DNA from: Paenibacillus arenilitoris
GTDB lineage: Bacteria; Bacillota; Bacilli; Paenibacillales; Paenibacillaceae
NCBI RefSeq assembly: GCF_014705655.1
Contig: NZ_JACXIY010000001.1
Location: forward strand, 62,001 to 126,000
Direction of reading: 5' to 3'
DNA length: 64,000 bases
A program made the position numbers and the translations under genes. Shown piece by piece: positions 1-9,435 of the stretch. The first letter of the stretch is position 1, and each line of letters starts with the position of its first letter. The notes beneath the pieces are model-generated. The model saw nothing but the letters and a program-made list of their open reading frames with translations, did no database searches and was not told the origin of the DNA.

Positions 1-3000
1 AAGCACCGGATCGTTGGACCACGGCGTAAGTTTGCATTCCCGGCTGTTTCGCCAGAATGTATATCCGGTGCCGAGCTCGGACACAAGCGCGCCGAAGCCG
101 GGATTGGCAAGAACATTGATCCAAGGCGCAGGCAGATGCTTGCCGTCCTCGATCGAGAGCTTGTACTGCTTTCCGTCAGCGGTGAATCCGCCCCAGCCGT
201 TATAGAACAGAACGTCATCGGCCTTGGGAGACGACGGCCGAGGTTGGCCTCCTGCTGGAAGAAGTCCTGATTCAGCCTTCCACTGCATCGGTTTCGGCCA
301 CTCGATCACGTTGTCGCGATGCTGCAGCCGCAGCTGGCCGGCCAAATTCGGCCCGCCGGCCAGCAGCGTAACGCGTGCGACAGCCATAAGAAGCGTGTGC
401 TCTTCCTCGCTTAGCCGGTTGGCCGGAACGACATGTATGCCGGCGGAACCGGCGCCGAACCGATCTACGCCATGCTCTACCGCGCGGCTCAGCGCGTCCT
501 GCAGATTCTGCCGGTAGCCGTCGGTCGACATGTTCAGGAGGACAAGGTCGAACCGGAGGCCAAGCCTCCTTAAATATTCATGACCGGTGAGCAGCTTCAT
601 AATAAAAGCCAAATGGCCCGGATTATCGATCTGAACGAGAATAATCGGCCTGTCCCCGGATATGCCGAACGGCCATAAACCCGGCTGCCCCTTCGAATTC
701 GCCGCAATCCGCTTGCTGCGATCGGAGCTTAAGGGCGGCGTATACAGAATTTGGGAGGCGAGCCGCTGAAACGCGTTAACGTCCGATCGATCCAAATGAA
801 GATTGCGAAGCTCGACTTTGCTGCGCGACCATGCAAGTTGGAAGGTGCGCTCCACGGATTGCGCGTTTGTCAGTCCGGCCGTCGCTTCCACTGCGCCTTC
901 CCTGGTTTCCGAGACCGATGTCACGGCATATAGGAAGACCTGCTCGCCCGGTTCCACCTGCACCCGGCGCCTCATGACGAAGGCGGGATCGGCGACGGAC
1001 CCGGTGCGCCCCTTCAACCGGCAGCGAATCGAGCCCGGTTCTGCCAGTCGATACCCCCGGCCGATGAATGATGCCCGGTCGGTCTCGAATTCCGCCTCTC
1101 CCAAGACGCGGCCATCGACGGCCAAGGTATGGGCGGCCCAGAGAGCTCTGTCCTTCGCTTCGCGTTTGCGCCGACCGGCGACCAGACACCCGCTTTCTTC
1201 CTCATATTCCGTACGGATAAACAGCTTGCTGAAGGCCGGATGGGCATCGTCGGCAATCGGGTTGGACAGCGCCAGCTCAAGGAAAGACGTGATTTCCAGC
1301 ACTTTCGGCTGCTCTCCCCGATTCGTCAGCGTAATGCGGCGCACCTCGGTGTCCGTTTCGGGCGAGACGCAGATTTCCAAACGCGTCTCAACCTCATCAT
1401 AATGGCGCGTAAATGTCGCCTTGTGCGCTTCGAACACGACTCGCTGCCCGGTCGATTCCAAGAGACACGGCTGATAGGAGGGAGACCAGACAGAATCGGA
1501 CATGACATCCCGGATATACACATAGGATCCCCATGAATCGGTTACGGGCTCTTCCCGCCATCTGGAGACGGAGAGTCCGTCCCAGCTGCTGTACCCGCTG
1601 CCGCTGACGGTTACCATCGAGGTGAAGCGTCCATTCGACAGCAGGCACGTCTCGGGCGTTGCGGTGTGGGGAGAGGTGAACTCCCGAAGCGGGCCGGCAG
1701 CCTTGACGGTTTCCTCTTCTCTTGCCGGCAAGCGGTACAACGCCGGATGCTTGATCAGCTTCGAGCGGCGCGGGATTCGCTCCTGAAGGAGCAATTGGGC
1801 TGCGCGCACCTCCTTGTTCCGATGAAACCGATCGATCATCGTATTCGGCAGCAGGAGATTGGACAATGTCAACAGACTCATTCCCTGGTGGTGCGCCATG
1901 AAGCTGCGGACAATCGCATGATCGCGGCCGGCCGGCAGTCTTCTGGGAGTAAAGTCGACCGCTTCGTAATAGCCGTATTCGCCGCGTGCGCCGAGCTGTT
2001 CCAATTGCTTCAGCGCACGAAGTCCCGCCTTCGGAGCATAAGGCAACGCCATGATCGTTGCATATGGAGCAAGCACCAGATCCTGATCCAACCCGCGCTT
2101 GAACCCGAGACCGGGAACGCCGAATGCCCGGTACTGATAATTCATCTGGTTATCGAAGGCGAAGTAACCGGATTCCGAGATGCCGAATGGAACGTTGCGC
2201 TGATTCGCATATTGGATCTGCCGCGCGACTACGGCCTTGTAGGTGCTGTCCCAAATCGTACGGCGGTAGGTCTTCATCAGCAGCCATGGCATCAAGTATT
2301 CGAACATCGTGCCCGACCATGAGATCAGTACCGGAAGGCTGCCTACCTTCGTCATGGTTCTGCCGAGCGCGTTCCAATGCGAGACCGACACTTGTCCCAT
2401 AGCGATGGCGACAAAGCTGGCTTGCCGAGCCTCCGAGGCCAGCAGATCGTAGAGACCGTTATCCCTCGCATGCTGATGCACCTGATAGCCAAGCGAGAAG
2501 AGATTCGACTTCGGATCATAGAGAGGCCGGAAGTCGGTTGACTTAACCAAGGCATCGATACGGGCCGCGAGACGATGGCCGCGGACCCAAATTTCTTCAA
2601 GGCCCTCGGAGCCCAGCTCTTGCGCGAAAGCGACTTCGAACCGGTGCTGCGACTGTCCTCCCGGGCGAATGGGGAGAGACTTCTCCGTCATCCCGTTCCT
2701 GTCGGCTCGCAGCCATTCCAGCAAACCTTCCTTTACGGTCATTAAGGAAGCGGCCATATTTCCGGAATCAACCGTGGATACGTATACGGGCATTAGAGGG
2801 GACAACGATTCCGTATCGTACCAATTGTAGAGATGCCCTTCCCATTTCTCCATCCGTTCAATCGTATCCACGGTTCTCTCCAATCGTTCGACAAGTCCGG
2901 GGGTATCGATGAACCCGAAATCCCTGGCGGCAAGAGCGCATGTCACATACATCCCGATGTTGGTAGGGGAGGTGCGGTGCGCTATGCCTTTATCCGGTTC

Positions 3001-6000
3001 GAATTGAACGTTGTCCGGGGGCAGCCAATTGTCGCGTTCCGTGACATAATCCTCGTAGAACGACCAAATGTCGTGCGAAAGCTTAAGCAGCGATTCTCTT
3101 TCCTGCTCGTTGAACGTCTCCGCCCCGCGTGCCGGAGCTTGATCAAGCCAGCGAATGACGAGCGGAGCGATACACCAAATCAGAGCAATCGAAAGTCCCG
3201 AAGTTCGTTCCAGGGCAGAACCGCTAAGAATGGCGCTCGCCGCCATAAGAGCGATCAAGAAGTACCCGAAGAATAGTCCGTTCAGCTTCAAAATGCCCCC
3301 TGTACGGCTTGTCCGATCTACCTCTGCATGATTCGTCCATTCCAGCAGGCGGCGTTTCGAGAAGCACAGCCGATATAACGTGCGGATGACGGCATCCAGC
3401 AGTACCGCGCTTTGGAAAGGAAGCGTCAGGAACGAAAGGAACGCATGTCCCAAAGTGCGAACCAAGCTTTCTGGCCTCTGAAGCCATGTTCGCGGAGTCA
3501 AGAGCTGACGGATCAGCGGAAGCAGCAGCGTGAGCAGCACGATTCCAAACCAGGCAATCGGCGAGCCGGGCAGCACCGTGCAGGTTAGCAACAGAATAGC
3601 CGCAAGCACGGGTTGGAGTAAGCTGCGCCGAAGATTGTCGAGAATCTGCCACCTTGTCATGATCGACAGGTTCGTCGGCGCCAGCTTCCCGCTGCCGTTC
3701 CGCGCCTTGCGCCTCAGCCAAGGAAGGAGCTGCCAATCGCCGCGAGTCCAGCGGTGAAGCCGCTTCTGATACGACAAGAAGGTAGTCGGATGGTCGTCGA
3801 TCAGCTCAATGTCCGAGAGGAGGCCGGCCCGCAAAAATCCGCCCTCCAGCAGATCGTGGCTGAGCACCTTGTTTTCGGGAAACCGGTTGCCGAGTACGTG
3901 ATGGAAGGTATCGACATCGAAAATGCCTTTGCCCGTGAAGATGCCTTGTCCGACCGCATCCTGGTAAGGATCCGATACGGCGAAGGCGTACGGGTCAAGC
4001 CCGGCTTCGTAGGCGTAAAGCGCGGACAGCCGCGACCTCTGCGCGCTTTCGTAGGTCATTCCGATCCGAGGCTGAAGCACGCCGTAACCTTCAATGACTC
4101 TGGTTCTGCTGTCATCCAGACGAGGGCGGTTGAAAGGCAAATGAATGGCGCCGATCATTCGATGCGCGCTTTCGAGAGGCAGCTGCGTATCCGCGTCCAA
4201 TGTGATGACGTACCGGATGCCTCTTAAGACGGCCGTATCGCCTAATTGCGTGCGAAAGCTCGTATTCTCGCTTCCCCTCAGCAGCTGCACGAACTCCTCT
4301 AGCTTGCCCCGTTTCCGCTCCCATCCCATCCAGGCTTGTTCAGAAGCGTTCCACAGCCTGCGGCGGTGGAACAAGTGGAACGTATGGCCCGGATACGCTT
4401 GATTCAGACGGTTAATCTCCGTCTTGGCCAAGCTCAGAAGCGCTTCATCCTCGGAAAGCTCTTCCGCATCCGCATCCCGGAAGTCGCTTAGAATGGCGAA
4501 ATGAATATGAGGATCCCGATTCGCCAAATAATGCAGCTCCAGACGATCGGCGGTAGCCGTCACCTCCTCCGGTCTGGACCAAATAACAGGGATGACCACC
4601 ATCGTGGACGCTTCCTCCGGCACGCCTTTCGAGAAATCGAAGCGGAGCAATCTGGCAGGCAGGGTGATACGTTCTATCGCCCAATGTATGGCAGATACGC
4701 CCCATTCGCTGGCCGGGATGACGAGAAGCAATAACGTCGCCGCCCAGCCTAGCGGGGAGATGAGACCGGCTGCTCCCACCGCCAGGGAGAAGGCAATAAG
4801 TGCCGAGAGCATGAACAGCGCGAGCATTTGCATGTACAAGCCCGGCGCCCGCAGCTTGAACCCGGCCTCAGGCAGCGGTCCGGTCTTCCCGCATTGCTTC
4901 AGCGCCTTCCGCAGCATTCCCATCCCGCGGGCTTCCAATAGATAATAAGCGGCATTCCCGTTTCTGGGAGGCAAGGCAGAGCCGCTAGACTTGCTTGCGG
5001 CCTCGAAGCACGTGTCTGCCAATTGAACAGACTGGGAAGCAACCAGATTTTCGGGAACCCGCATGCGCCGGGCTAACAGCTCCACCCGATGGCGCAGCGT
5101 ATGCCGGCTTGCGCTATCCAATCTTGGATAATCTCCGGCGCGTTCCTGCCGCAACGTCTGCTCGACTATGCTAATCTGCTCGAACAGATCGCTCCACGTC
5201 CATCTGGAAAGCTTGCGCAAGCTCCCGATTACGTGGCCGGTGCTCACCTGATATTGTGCCTGAAGATTGTATTCATAGGAGAGAATAGAGTCTAAATGGT
5301 CAGAAGCATTCTCCAGCTTGCAGATCAGCCACTCTCCGATGTGAGCCGAATCCTCCGCGTGTTCTCTTAGATGCTTCACGAGGTGGACAATCATAGCGCC
5401 CGATAACGGAAGCTCCACATTTGCCTCCTCCAAGGCTTGCTTGAATCGTTCAGGCGACAGTTCTGACGCGGGAATGCCCGATAGCATTCGTTCGACGAGC
5501 TCGCAGATGGCGCGACGTTCCTTCACCGGCTTCATGATATGCGCCAGCCGGCGAATCAGAGCCATTCTCATGAATAGAGGGACTGACCAAGCCTCCACCG
5601 TGGCGAGTACGGCCACTTCCTGATAGGAGTTGAAATAAGACGTGAACGTATTCTCCTCAACTAACCCGTCGGTATAGTCCAAGTACGCATCGCAAATCGA
5701 AGAGATTCTTAGCTCCGAGCCATGGCTTACTGCAGGAAGAGGCTTCACATAGAGCCGATCCAGCTCCTCTTCAATCCCGATGAATTCGGCTTCCAGAAAT
5801 TCCGAATGGTCCAGCAGCCACTCTTCGGACGGCTGTTCGCATGAGCTGCGATGCTCATTCAGATGCTTAATGAAGTTTCGCAGCTCCCGGATATCCTCTT
5901 CCATTCGATCCCATAACGCTTTCGACGTCATGCGTTTTCCGTTCGGATCGTGTTCCAGGGCGAGCTTGTGCGCATGTTCCTGCAATTTATCCTGATGCAT

Positions 6001-6006
6001 AGGCAT
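1..6006 (-). CDS. Cyclic beta-1,2-glucan synthase (GT84-GH94, NdvB/ChvB type), partial
   Basis: The reading frame is open for 2002 codons from ATG at 6006 and runs off the left edge; family members are about 2800-2900 residues, so the C-terminal GH94 part is missing. An ATG two codons later (6000) is an alternative start; GGGGGA lies upstream. Membrane segments occur near residues 390-440 and 770-900. Between them is a GT84-type glycosyltransferase with the metal-binding motif TLDADTQ (D604, D606) and the acceptor motif HRWTRGDW near 751. A glycoamylase-like domain follows, with SFMAHHQGMSL near 1370, then the start of the GH94/beta-sandwich phosphorylase module. Family knowledge: such enzymes build a protein-linked beta-1,2-glucan from UDP-glucose at the inner membrane and cyclise it. 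The product and its export in this Gram-positive host are inferred; no exporter is visible nearby. Confidence 0.9.
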   Translation of the reverse strand, partial: MPMHQDKLQEHAHKLALEHDPNGKRMTSKALWDRMEEDIRELRNFIKHLNEHRSSCEQPSEEWLLDHSEFLEAEFIGIEEELDRLYVKPLPAVSHGSELRISSICDAYLDYTDGLVEENTFTSYFNSYQEVAVLATVEAWSVPLFMRMALIRRLAHIMKPVKERRAICELVERMLSGIPASELSPERFKQALEEANVELPLSGAMIVHLVKHLREHAEDSAHIGEWLICKLENASDHLDSILSYEYNLQAQYQVSTGHVIGSLRKLSRWTWSDLFEQISIVEQTLRQERAGDYPRLDSASRHTLRHRVELLARRMRVPENLVASQSVQLADTCFEAASKSSGSALPPRNGNAAYYLLEARGMGMLRKALKQCGKTGPLPEAGFKLRAPGLYMQMLALFMLSALIAFSLAVGAAGLISPLGWAATLLLLVIPASEWGVSAIHWAIERITLPARLLRFDFSKGVPEEASTMVVIPVIWSRPEEVTATADRLELHYLANRDPHIHFAILSDFRDADAEELSEDEALLSLAKTEINRLNQAYPGHTFHLFHRRRLWNASEQAWMGWERKRGKLEEFVQLLRGSENTSFRTQLGDTAVLRGIRYVITLDADTQLPLESAHRMIGAIHLPFNRPRLDDSRTRVIEGYGVLQPRIGMTYESAQRSRLSALYAYEAGLDPYAFAVSDPYQDAVGQGIFTGKGIFDVDTFHHVLGNRFPENKVLSHDLLEGGFLRAGLLSDIELIDDHPTTFLSYQKRLHRWTRGDWQLLPWLRRKARNGSGKLAPTNLSIMTRWQILDNLRRSLLQPVLAAILLLTCTVLPGSPIAWFGIVLLTLLLPLIRQLLTPRTWLQRPESLVRTLGHAFLSFLTLPFQSAVLLDAVIRTLYRLCFSKRRLLEWTNHAEVDRTSRTGGILKLNGLFFGYFLIALMAASAILSGSALERTSGLSIALIWCIAPLVIRWLDQAPARGAETFNEQERESLLKLSHDIWSFYEDYVTERDNWLPPDNVQFEPDKGIAHRTSPTNIGMYVTCALAARDFGFIDTPGLVERLERTVDTIERMEKWEGHLYNWYDTESLSPLMPVYVSTVDSGNMAASLMTVKEGLLEWLRADRNGMTEKSLPIRPGGQSQHRFEVAFAQELGSEGLEEIWVRGHRLAARIDALVKSTDFRPLYDPKSNLFSLGYQVHQHARDNGLYDLLASEARQASFVAIAMGQVSVSHWNALGRTMTKVGSLPVLISWSGTMFEYLMPWLLMKTYRRTIWDSTYKAVVARQIQYANQRNVPFGISESGYFAFDNQMNYQYRAFGVPGLGFKRGLDQDLVLAPYATIMALPYAPKAGLRALKQLEQLGARGEYGYYEAVDFTPRRLPAGRDHAIVRSFMAHHQGMSLLTLSNLLLPNTMIDRFHRNKEVRAAQLLLQERIPRRSKLIKHPALYRLPAREEETVKAAGPLREFTSPHTATPETCLLSNGRFTSMVTVSGSGYSSWDGLSVSRWREEPVTDSWGSYVYIRDVMSDSVWSPSYQPCLLESTGQRVVFEAHKATFTRHYDEVETRLEICVSPETDTEVRRITLTNRGEQPKVLEITSFLELALSNPIADDAHPAFSKLFIRTEYEEESGCLVAGRRKREAKDRALWAAHTLAVDGRVLGEAEFETDRASFIGRGYRLAEPGSIRCRLKGRTGSVADPAFVMRRRVQVEPGEQVFLYAVTSVSETREGAVEATAGLTNAQSVERTFQLAWSRSKVELRNLHLDRSDVNAFQRLASQILYTPPLSSDRSKRIAANSKGQPGLWPFGISGDRPIILVQIDNPGHLAFIMKLLTGHEYLRRLGLRFDLVLLNMSTDGYRQNLQDALSRAVEHGVDRFGAGSAGIHVVPANRLSEEEHTLLMAVARVTLLAGGPNLAGQLRLQHRDNVIEWPKPMQWKAESGLLPAGGQPRPSSPKADDVLFYNGWGGFTADGKQYKLSIEDGKHLPAPWINVLANPGFGALVSELGTGYTFWRNSRECKLTPWSNDPVL

Positions 6007-6251
6007 TCCTAAATCCCCCGTGGATTTAAATAGTAATTAAACATTTCATTACCATTCCACAAATTGAGGAATTTTATGTAAGTGCCTGGATATCCCTTCG
6101 GTTGAACATGTCCGGATTCCACACCATTTGATCCATTCTCTGTCTTCAGCATCAAAATGGACGATGCTAAAATTAAGGTTAGATCCAATCCGTGTAGGGT
6201 CCTTCAGCGGACATCGACCGTGAGTTGCACGATAAGAGGAGGGTTAAGAGG
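6007..6251. other. Intergenic stretch with no gene seen
   Basis: This AT-richer stretch separates the leftward glucan synthase from the rightward sulfatase remnant. It must hold the promoter of the glucan synthase, but I could not pick out a convincing -35/-10 pair. A purine-rich Shine-Dalgarno-like run (GAGGAGGGTTAAGAGG) at its right end precedes the GTG of the remnant at 6252. Confidence 0.4.
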
Positions 6252-6362
6252 GTGAAACCGAACATTTTATGGATTTGTACCGACGATCGATCCGCTCCCG
6301 GAGAAAGTCGCACCATGGTAATTCGGCGGTCAAGCCGATTCATTCCTATACTATTATCGTGA
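6252..6362 (+). pseudogene. N-terminal remnant of a sulfatase gene
   Basis: A GTG codon behind a good ribosome binding site opens a 36-codon frame that begins VKPNILWICTDD. This is the hallmark start of type I sulfatases, whose first catalytic-site aspartates lie in the TDD/TDQ motif. After that the frame no longer resembles the family. The DNA that follows can still be read as decayed sulfatase sequence: small deletions would restore a DTIRSLGN-like stretch. The frame ends at TGA in the ribosome binding site of the GH43 gene at 6379. The rest of the gene, including the cysteine/serine modified to formylglycine, is absent. A short leader peptide that only looks like a sulfatase is the alternative, which I find less likely. 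Confidence 0.55.
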
Positions 6363-6378
6363 AGGAGAGTAATCGCAA

Positions 6379-9120
6379 ATGTCCATTCATTCATTAACCT
6401 ACCGAAACCCGCTGCCGATTCAGAAAATAGGCGATCCGTATATGATGAGAGCTTCCGGCGGCAAGTATTATTGTTATCCGACTTCAGCCATCGATCAGGG
6501 CTTCAAGGCATGGTCGTCGGACGATCTGGTCCAATGGCGGGAAGAAGGGTTTGTCTATGAGAAGAAGGAAGGCTCTTGGGGGTTCAGACAGTTCTGGGCG
6601 CCCGAAGTCGTGGAAAAGGGCGGCAAATTCTATATGTATTACACGGCGCGTTGGAAGGAGAAGGACAGCCTGCGGATCGGGGTGGCCGTCGCGGAGCGTC
6701 CGGAAGGACCGTTCGTCGATGTGTACGATCGCCCGTTGTTCGACTTCGGCTACGCGGCGATCGACGCCAATATTTTATTTGATGACAATGGCAAGATGTA
6801 CATGTACTATTCCAGAGACTGCTCGGAAAATTTCGTGAACGGCCGGCGTGAGAGCCACATTTACGGCATTGAGCTGGGTGACGACATGATCTCGGTGATT
6901 GGGGAAGCGGTCTGCTTGTGCAAGCCGGATCAGGAATGGGAGATGAAGTCGCTGGACCGCGGGCGGCTCTGGAATGAAGGACCGTTCGTTTTGAAACGAA
7001 AGGGCGTCTATTATTTGACTTATTCCGCGAATTTCTTCGGCGGCCGGGACTATTCGGTTGGTTATGCGATTTCCGATCAGCCTCTGGGACCGTTTGAAAA
7101 ATATGAAAACAACCCCGTTCTGGCAAGCAGCTGCGAGGAGGTTTCGGGTCCGGGGCATCACAGCATCATCGCTTCGCCCGACGGCAAGGAGCTGTTCATG
7201 GTCTATCACACGCATACGGATCCGGCCGAAGGAGGCGGCAACCGCCAGGTGTGCATGGACCGGATGGGCTTTCGTGACGACGGCTCCATCTATGTCTCGG
7301 GACCGACGATAACCGAACAACCCGTACCGTCCAGGCAACCTGTCCTAACCGACTTTGTTCAAAATCCCCCTCATCCGGAAGCGGAATGGTCGGCCTGCAC
7401 GGTCTACTCGGAAGAGGCGAGAGAGATTCAGCCGGTGCTGGACTTCCCGCTGAGAGACGCAAGCGTATGCGCCGGTCCCGACGGGTGGTATTACATGACC
7501 GGAACGGCCGGGTCCGATCGGCGGACAACCTCCGATTCTCGTATACGGCTGTGGAAATCGCAAAATTTAACGGCATTCCTACCTGCCGGAGAGGTTTGGG
7601 ACGCGGGCAAGGAGCGCGAGGCGGTCGTCAGCCCGGAAATCCATTACGTCCGCGGAACCTTCTGGATCGCCTACGCTTTGGCCGAAGGTGGAACCGGCCT
7701 GCTGAAGAGCGCGACGGGCGAGGCGGAAGGTCCATATCAAGACATGGGACTCATAACCGAGGATGGAACGGATGCCTCGATATTCGAAGATGACGACGGC
7801 GCGGTGTATTGGGTGTATCAGGACGGGAAAATCGCCAAGCTGAAGGACGATCTCTCGGGACTCGCCGAGGCGCCCCGGACAATGCATACGGTGCCATGGA
7901 AGAAGTGGATCCGATCGGACAAGCCTTCCCTTACTCAGGATGAGAGAATCGGGACGCATGGGGCGTTTCTGAAAAAAATAAACGGCCTGTACTTCCTGTT
8001 CTGCGCGGAAGCGTTCAACCGGATGGGCAGCGACGGTACGGACACCTTCGTGGCCGTGAGCGAGCAGCTGTACGGTCCATACGGCAGGCGCTACCTTGTC
8101 GTTCCGCACGGCGGCCAGGCGTCGGTGTTTCATGGGAAAGAGGGTGCGTTATATGCCGCATTCTCGGGCAGCGGCGCGTATTCTCCGGTGCGGGACCGTC
8201 CTGCCGTCGTCCGGCTGGAGCTGGCGGCTGCCGATTTCATTCGTCCTGCCGCCGATTGTCTCCTGGAGAACGGGCCGGTGGCCGCCCTGAAGCCGCTGGC
8301 CGACTTCCCGATCCGCGATCCTCATATATGCACGGGTCCTGACGGCGTCTATTATTTGACCGGAACGTCCGATCAGCCGAACGCCGATTTCTGGAACGGG
8401 AACGACCAGCTTCATATTTGGAGCTCGAACGATCTGAAGGATTGGAAGCATCTGACCAAAGCATGGGATTTGCATACAGACGGCACGTGGCAGAACAACA
8501 TTTACGAAACGCCGTGCTTATGGGCTCCCGAGATGGCTTACTTCCATGATACGTTCTGGTTGACTTATTCGCTGAAGAGCGGAAGCACCGGCTTATTGAA
8601 AAGCATTTCCGGCCTTGCGGAAGGGCCGTACGTCGACATGGGCCGAATGACGAATACGGACATCGACTCGAGCTTTTTTATCGACGATGACGGCACCGTA
8701 TACTACGTATGGCAAAACGGGAACATTGCGCGGATGAAGCCGAATATGTCCGGATTCGCGGAGGAGCCGCGCCGGTTGCTGACGGGAAGCGGCATCCCGG
8801 TTGGCTACGAAGGGGCATTCATCGTCAAGTACAAAGGGAAATACATTCTTGGCGGAGCCGAATGGCACGGCGACGAGAGAGTGGACGGCACCTACGACTT
8901 GATGTACGCCACCTCCGACCAGCTCTACGGTCCTTATAGCGAGCGGCGCGTCGCGGTTCCGCATGGCGGACACGGTACGATGTTCATCGATCGGGAAGGC
9001 GGGCTTAAGTGCACCTTGTTCGGCAATGACCGGACGGCTCCGTTCCGGGCGAGCGTCGGGGTCGTCGCGCTCACGATGGAGACCGGGGAAGACGGCGTTC
9101 GCATTGGACCGTCATCTTGA
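6379..9120 (+). CDS. Triple-propeller GH43 glycosidase (three GH43-type modules)
   Basis: This 913-residue protein starts at ATG 6379 behind AAGGAGAG. It has no signal peptide, so it is probably cytoplasmic. Three five-bladed beta-propeller units of the GH43 type lie in tandem. Module 1 (about 1-320) carries the expected base D19 in IGDPYMM, the modulator D129 in DANILFDD and the acid E200 in WNEGPFV. Module 2 (about 345-625) keeps D360 and D465, but has H527 where the acid glutamate is expected. Module 3 (about 635-905) has D647 in RDPHI, D761/D763 in TDIDSS and E811 in YEGAF. GH43 enzymes are usually arabinofuranosidases or xylosidases, but the substrate cannot be read from the sequence. 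Modules 2 and 3 resemble each other more than module 1. A terminator follows, so the gene is probably monocistronic. Confidence 0.88.
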   Translation: MSIHSLTYRNPLPIQKIGDPYMMRASGGKYYCYPTSAIDQGFKAWSSDDLVQWREEGFVYEKKEGSWGFRQFWAPEVVEKGGKFYMYYTARWKEKDSLRIGVAVAERPEGPFVDVYDRPLFDFGYAAIDANILFDDNGKMYMYYSRDCSENFVNGRRESHIYGIELGDDMISVIGEAVCLCKPDQEWEMKSLDRGRLWNEGPFVLKRKGVYYLTYSANFFGGRDYSVGYAISDQPLGPFEKYENNPVLASSCEEVSGPGHHSIIASPDGKELFMVYHTHTDPAEGGGNRQVCMDRMGFRDDGSIYVSGPTITEQPVPSRQPVLTDFVQNPPHPEAEWSACTVYSEEAREIQPVLDFPLRDASVCAGPDGWYYMTGTAGSDRRTTSDSRIRLWKSQNLTAFLPAGEVWDAGKEREAVVSPEIHYVRGTFWIAYALAEGGTGLLKSATGEAEGPYQDMGLITEDGTDASIFEDDDGAVYWVYQDGKIAKLKDDLSGLAEAPRTMHTVPWKKWIRSDKPSLTQDERIGTHGAFLKKINGLYFLFCAEAFNRMGSDGTDTFVAVSEQLYGPYGRRYLVVPHGGQASVFHGKEGALYAAFSGSGAYSPVRDRPAVVRLELAAADFIRPAADCLLENGPVAALKPLADFPIRDPHICTGPDGVYYLTGTSDQPNADFWNGNDQLHIWSSNDLKDWKHLTKAWDLHTDGTWQNNIYETPCLWAPEMAYFHDTFWLTYSLKSGSTGLLKSISGLAEGPYVDMGRMTNTDIDSSFFIDDDGTVYYVWQNGNIARMKPNMSGFAEEPRRLLTGSGIPVGYEGAFIVKYKGKYILGGAEWHGDERVDGTYDLMYATSDQLYGPYSERRVAVPHGGHGTMFIDREGGLKCTLFGNDRTAPFRASVGVVALTMETGEDGVRIGPSS

Positions 9121-9227
9121 ATTCGGGATTTCGCGGAGCTGCGTGTCGCGGATCGAGAAGCGGGCTTTGAAGCGTACCATAAATTTCATAAGACGAAGAA
9201 GCGAGAAAGAACGCAATTTGTGAAGAG

Positions 9228-9250
9228 AAGCCGGCGATGCCGGCTTTTTT
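9228..9250 (+). terminator. Rho-independent terminator after the triple GH43 gene
   Basis: A perfect 8-bp stem AAGCCGGC / GCCGGCTT with a GAT loop is followed by a run of T. Confidence 0.85.
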
Positions 9251-9333
9251 CAATTTTGAATGCGAGAACCCTACAATGGAATCCCCCTTATTTGCTTTGG
9301 CGCGGGTTTGGAGTACGACATGAGAATCGGTTA

Positions 9334-9398
9334 TTGACAAAATTTAACCAATAATGATATTCTGTTTTTGTTTCAATTGGTATTGATTCTCATTATCG
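9334..9398 (+). promoter_or_regulatory. Promoter and Fur-like box of the siderophore uptake genes
   Basis: TTGACA at 9334 and TATTCT at 9358 are spaced by 18 bp. Just downstream, 9384-9398 reads TGATTCTCATTATCG, close to the 7-1-7 Fur box TGATAATNATTATCA, with the right half almost perfect. This placement would let Fur block transcription when iron is plentiful. Between the preceding terminator and the lipoprotein start I see nothing else. Confidence 0.65.
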
Positions 9399-9435
9399 AT
9401 TGCGATAAAAATAGCGATTATTTGGGGGAAACAGA

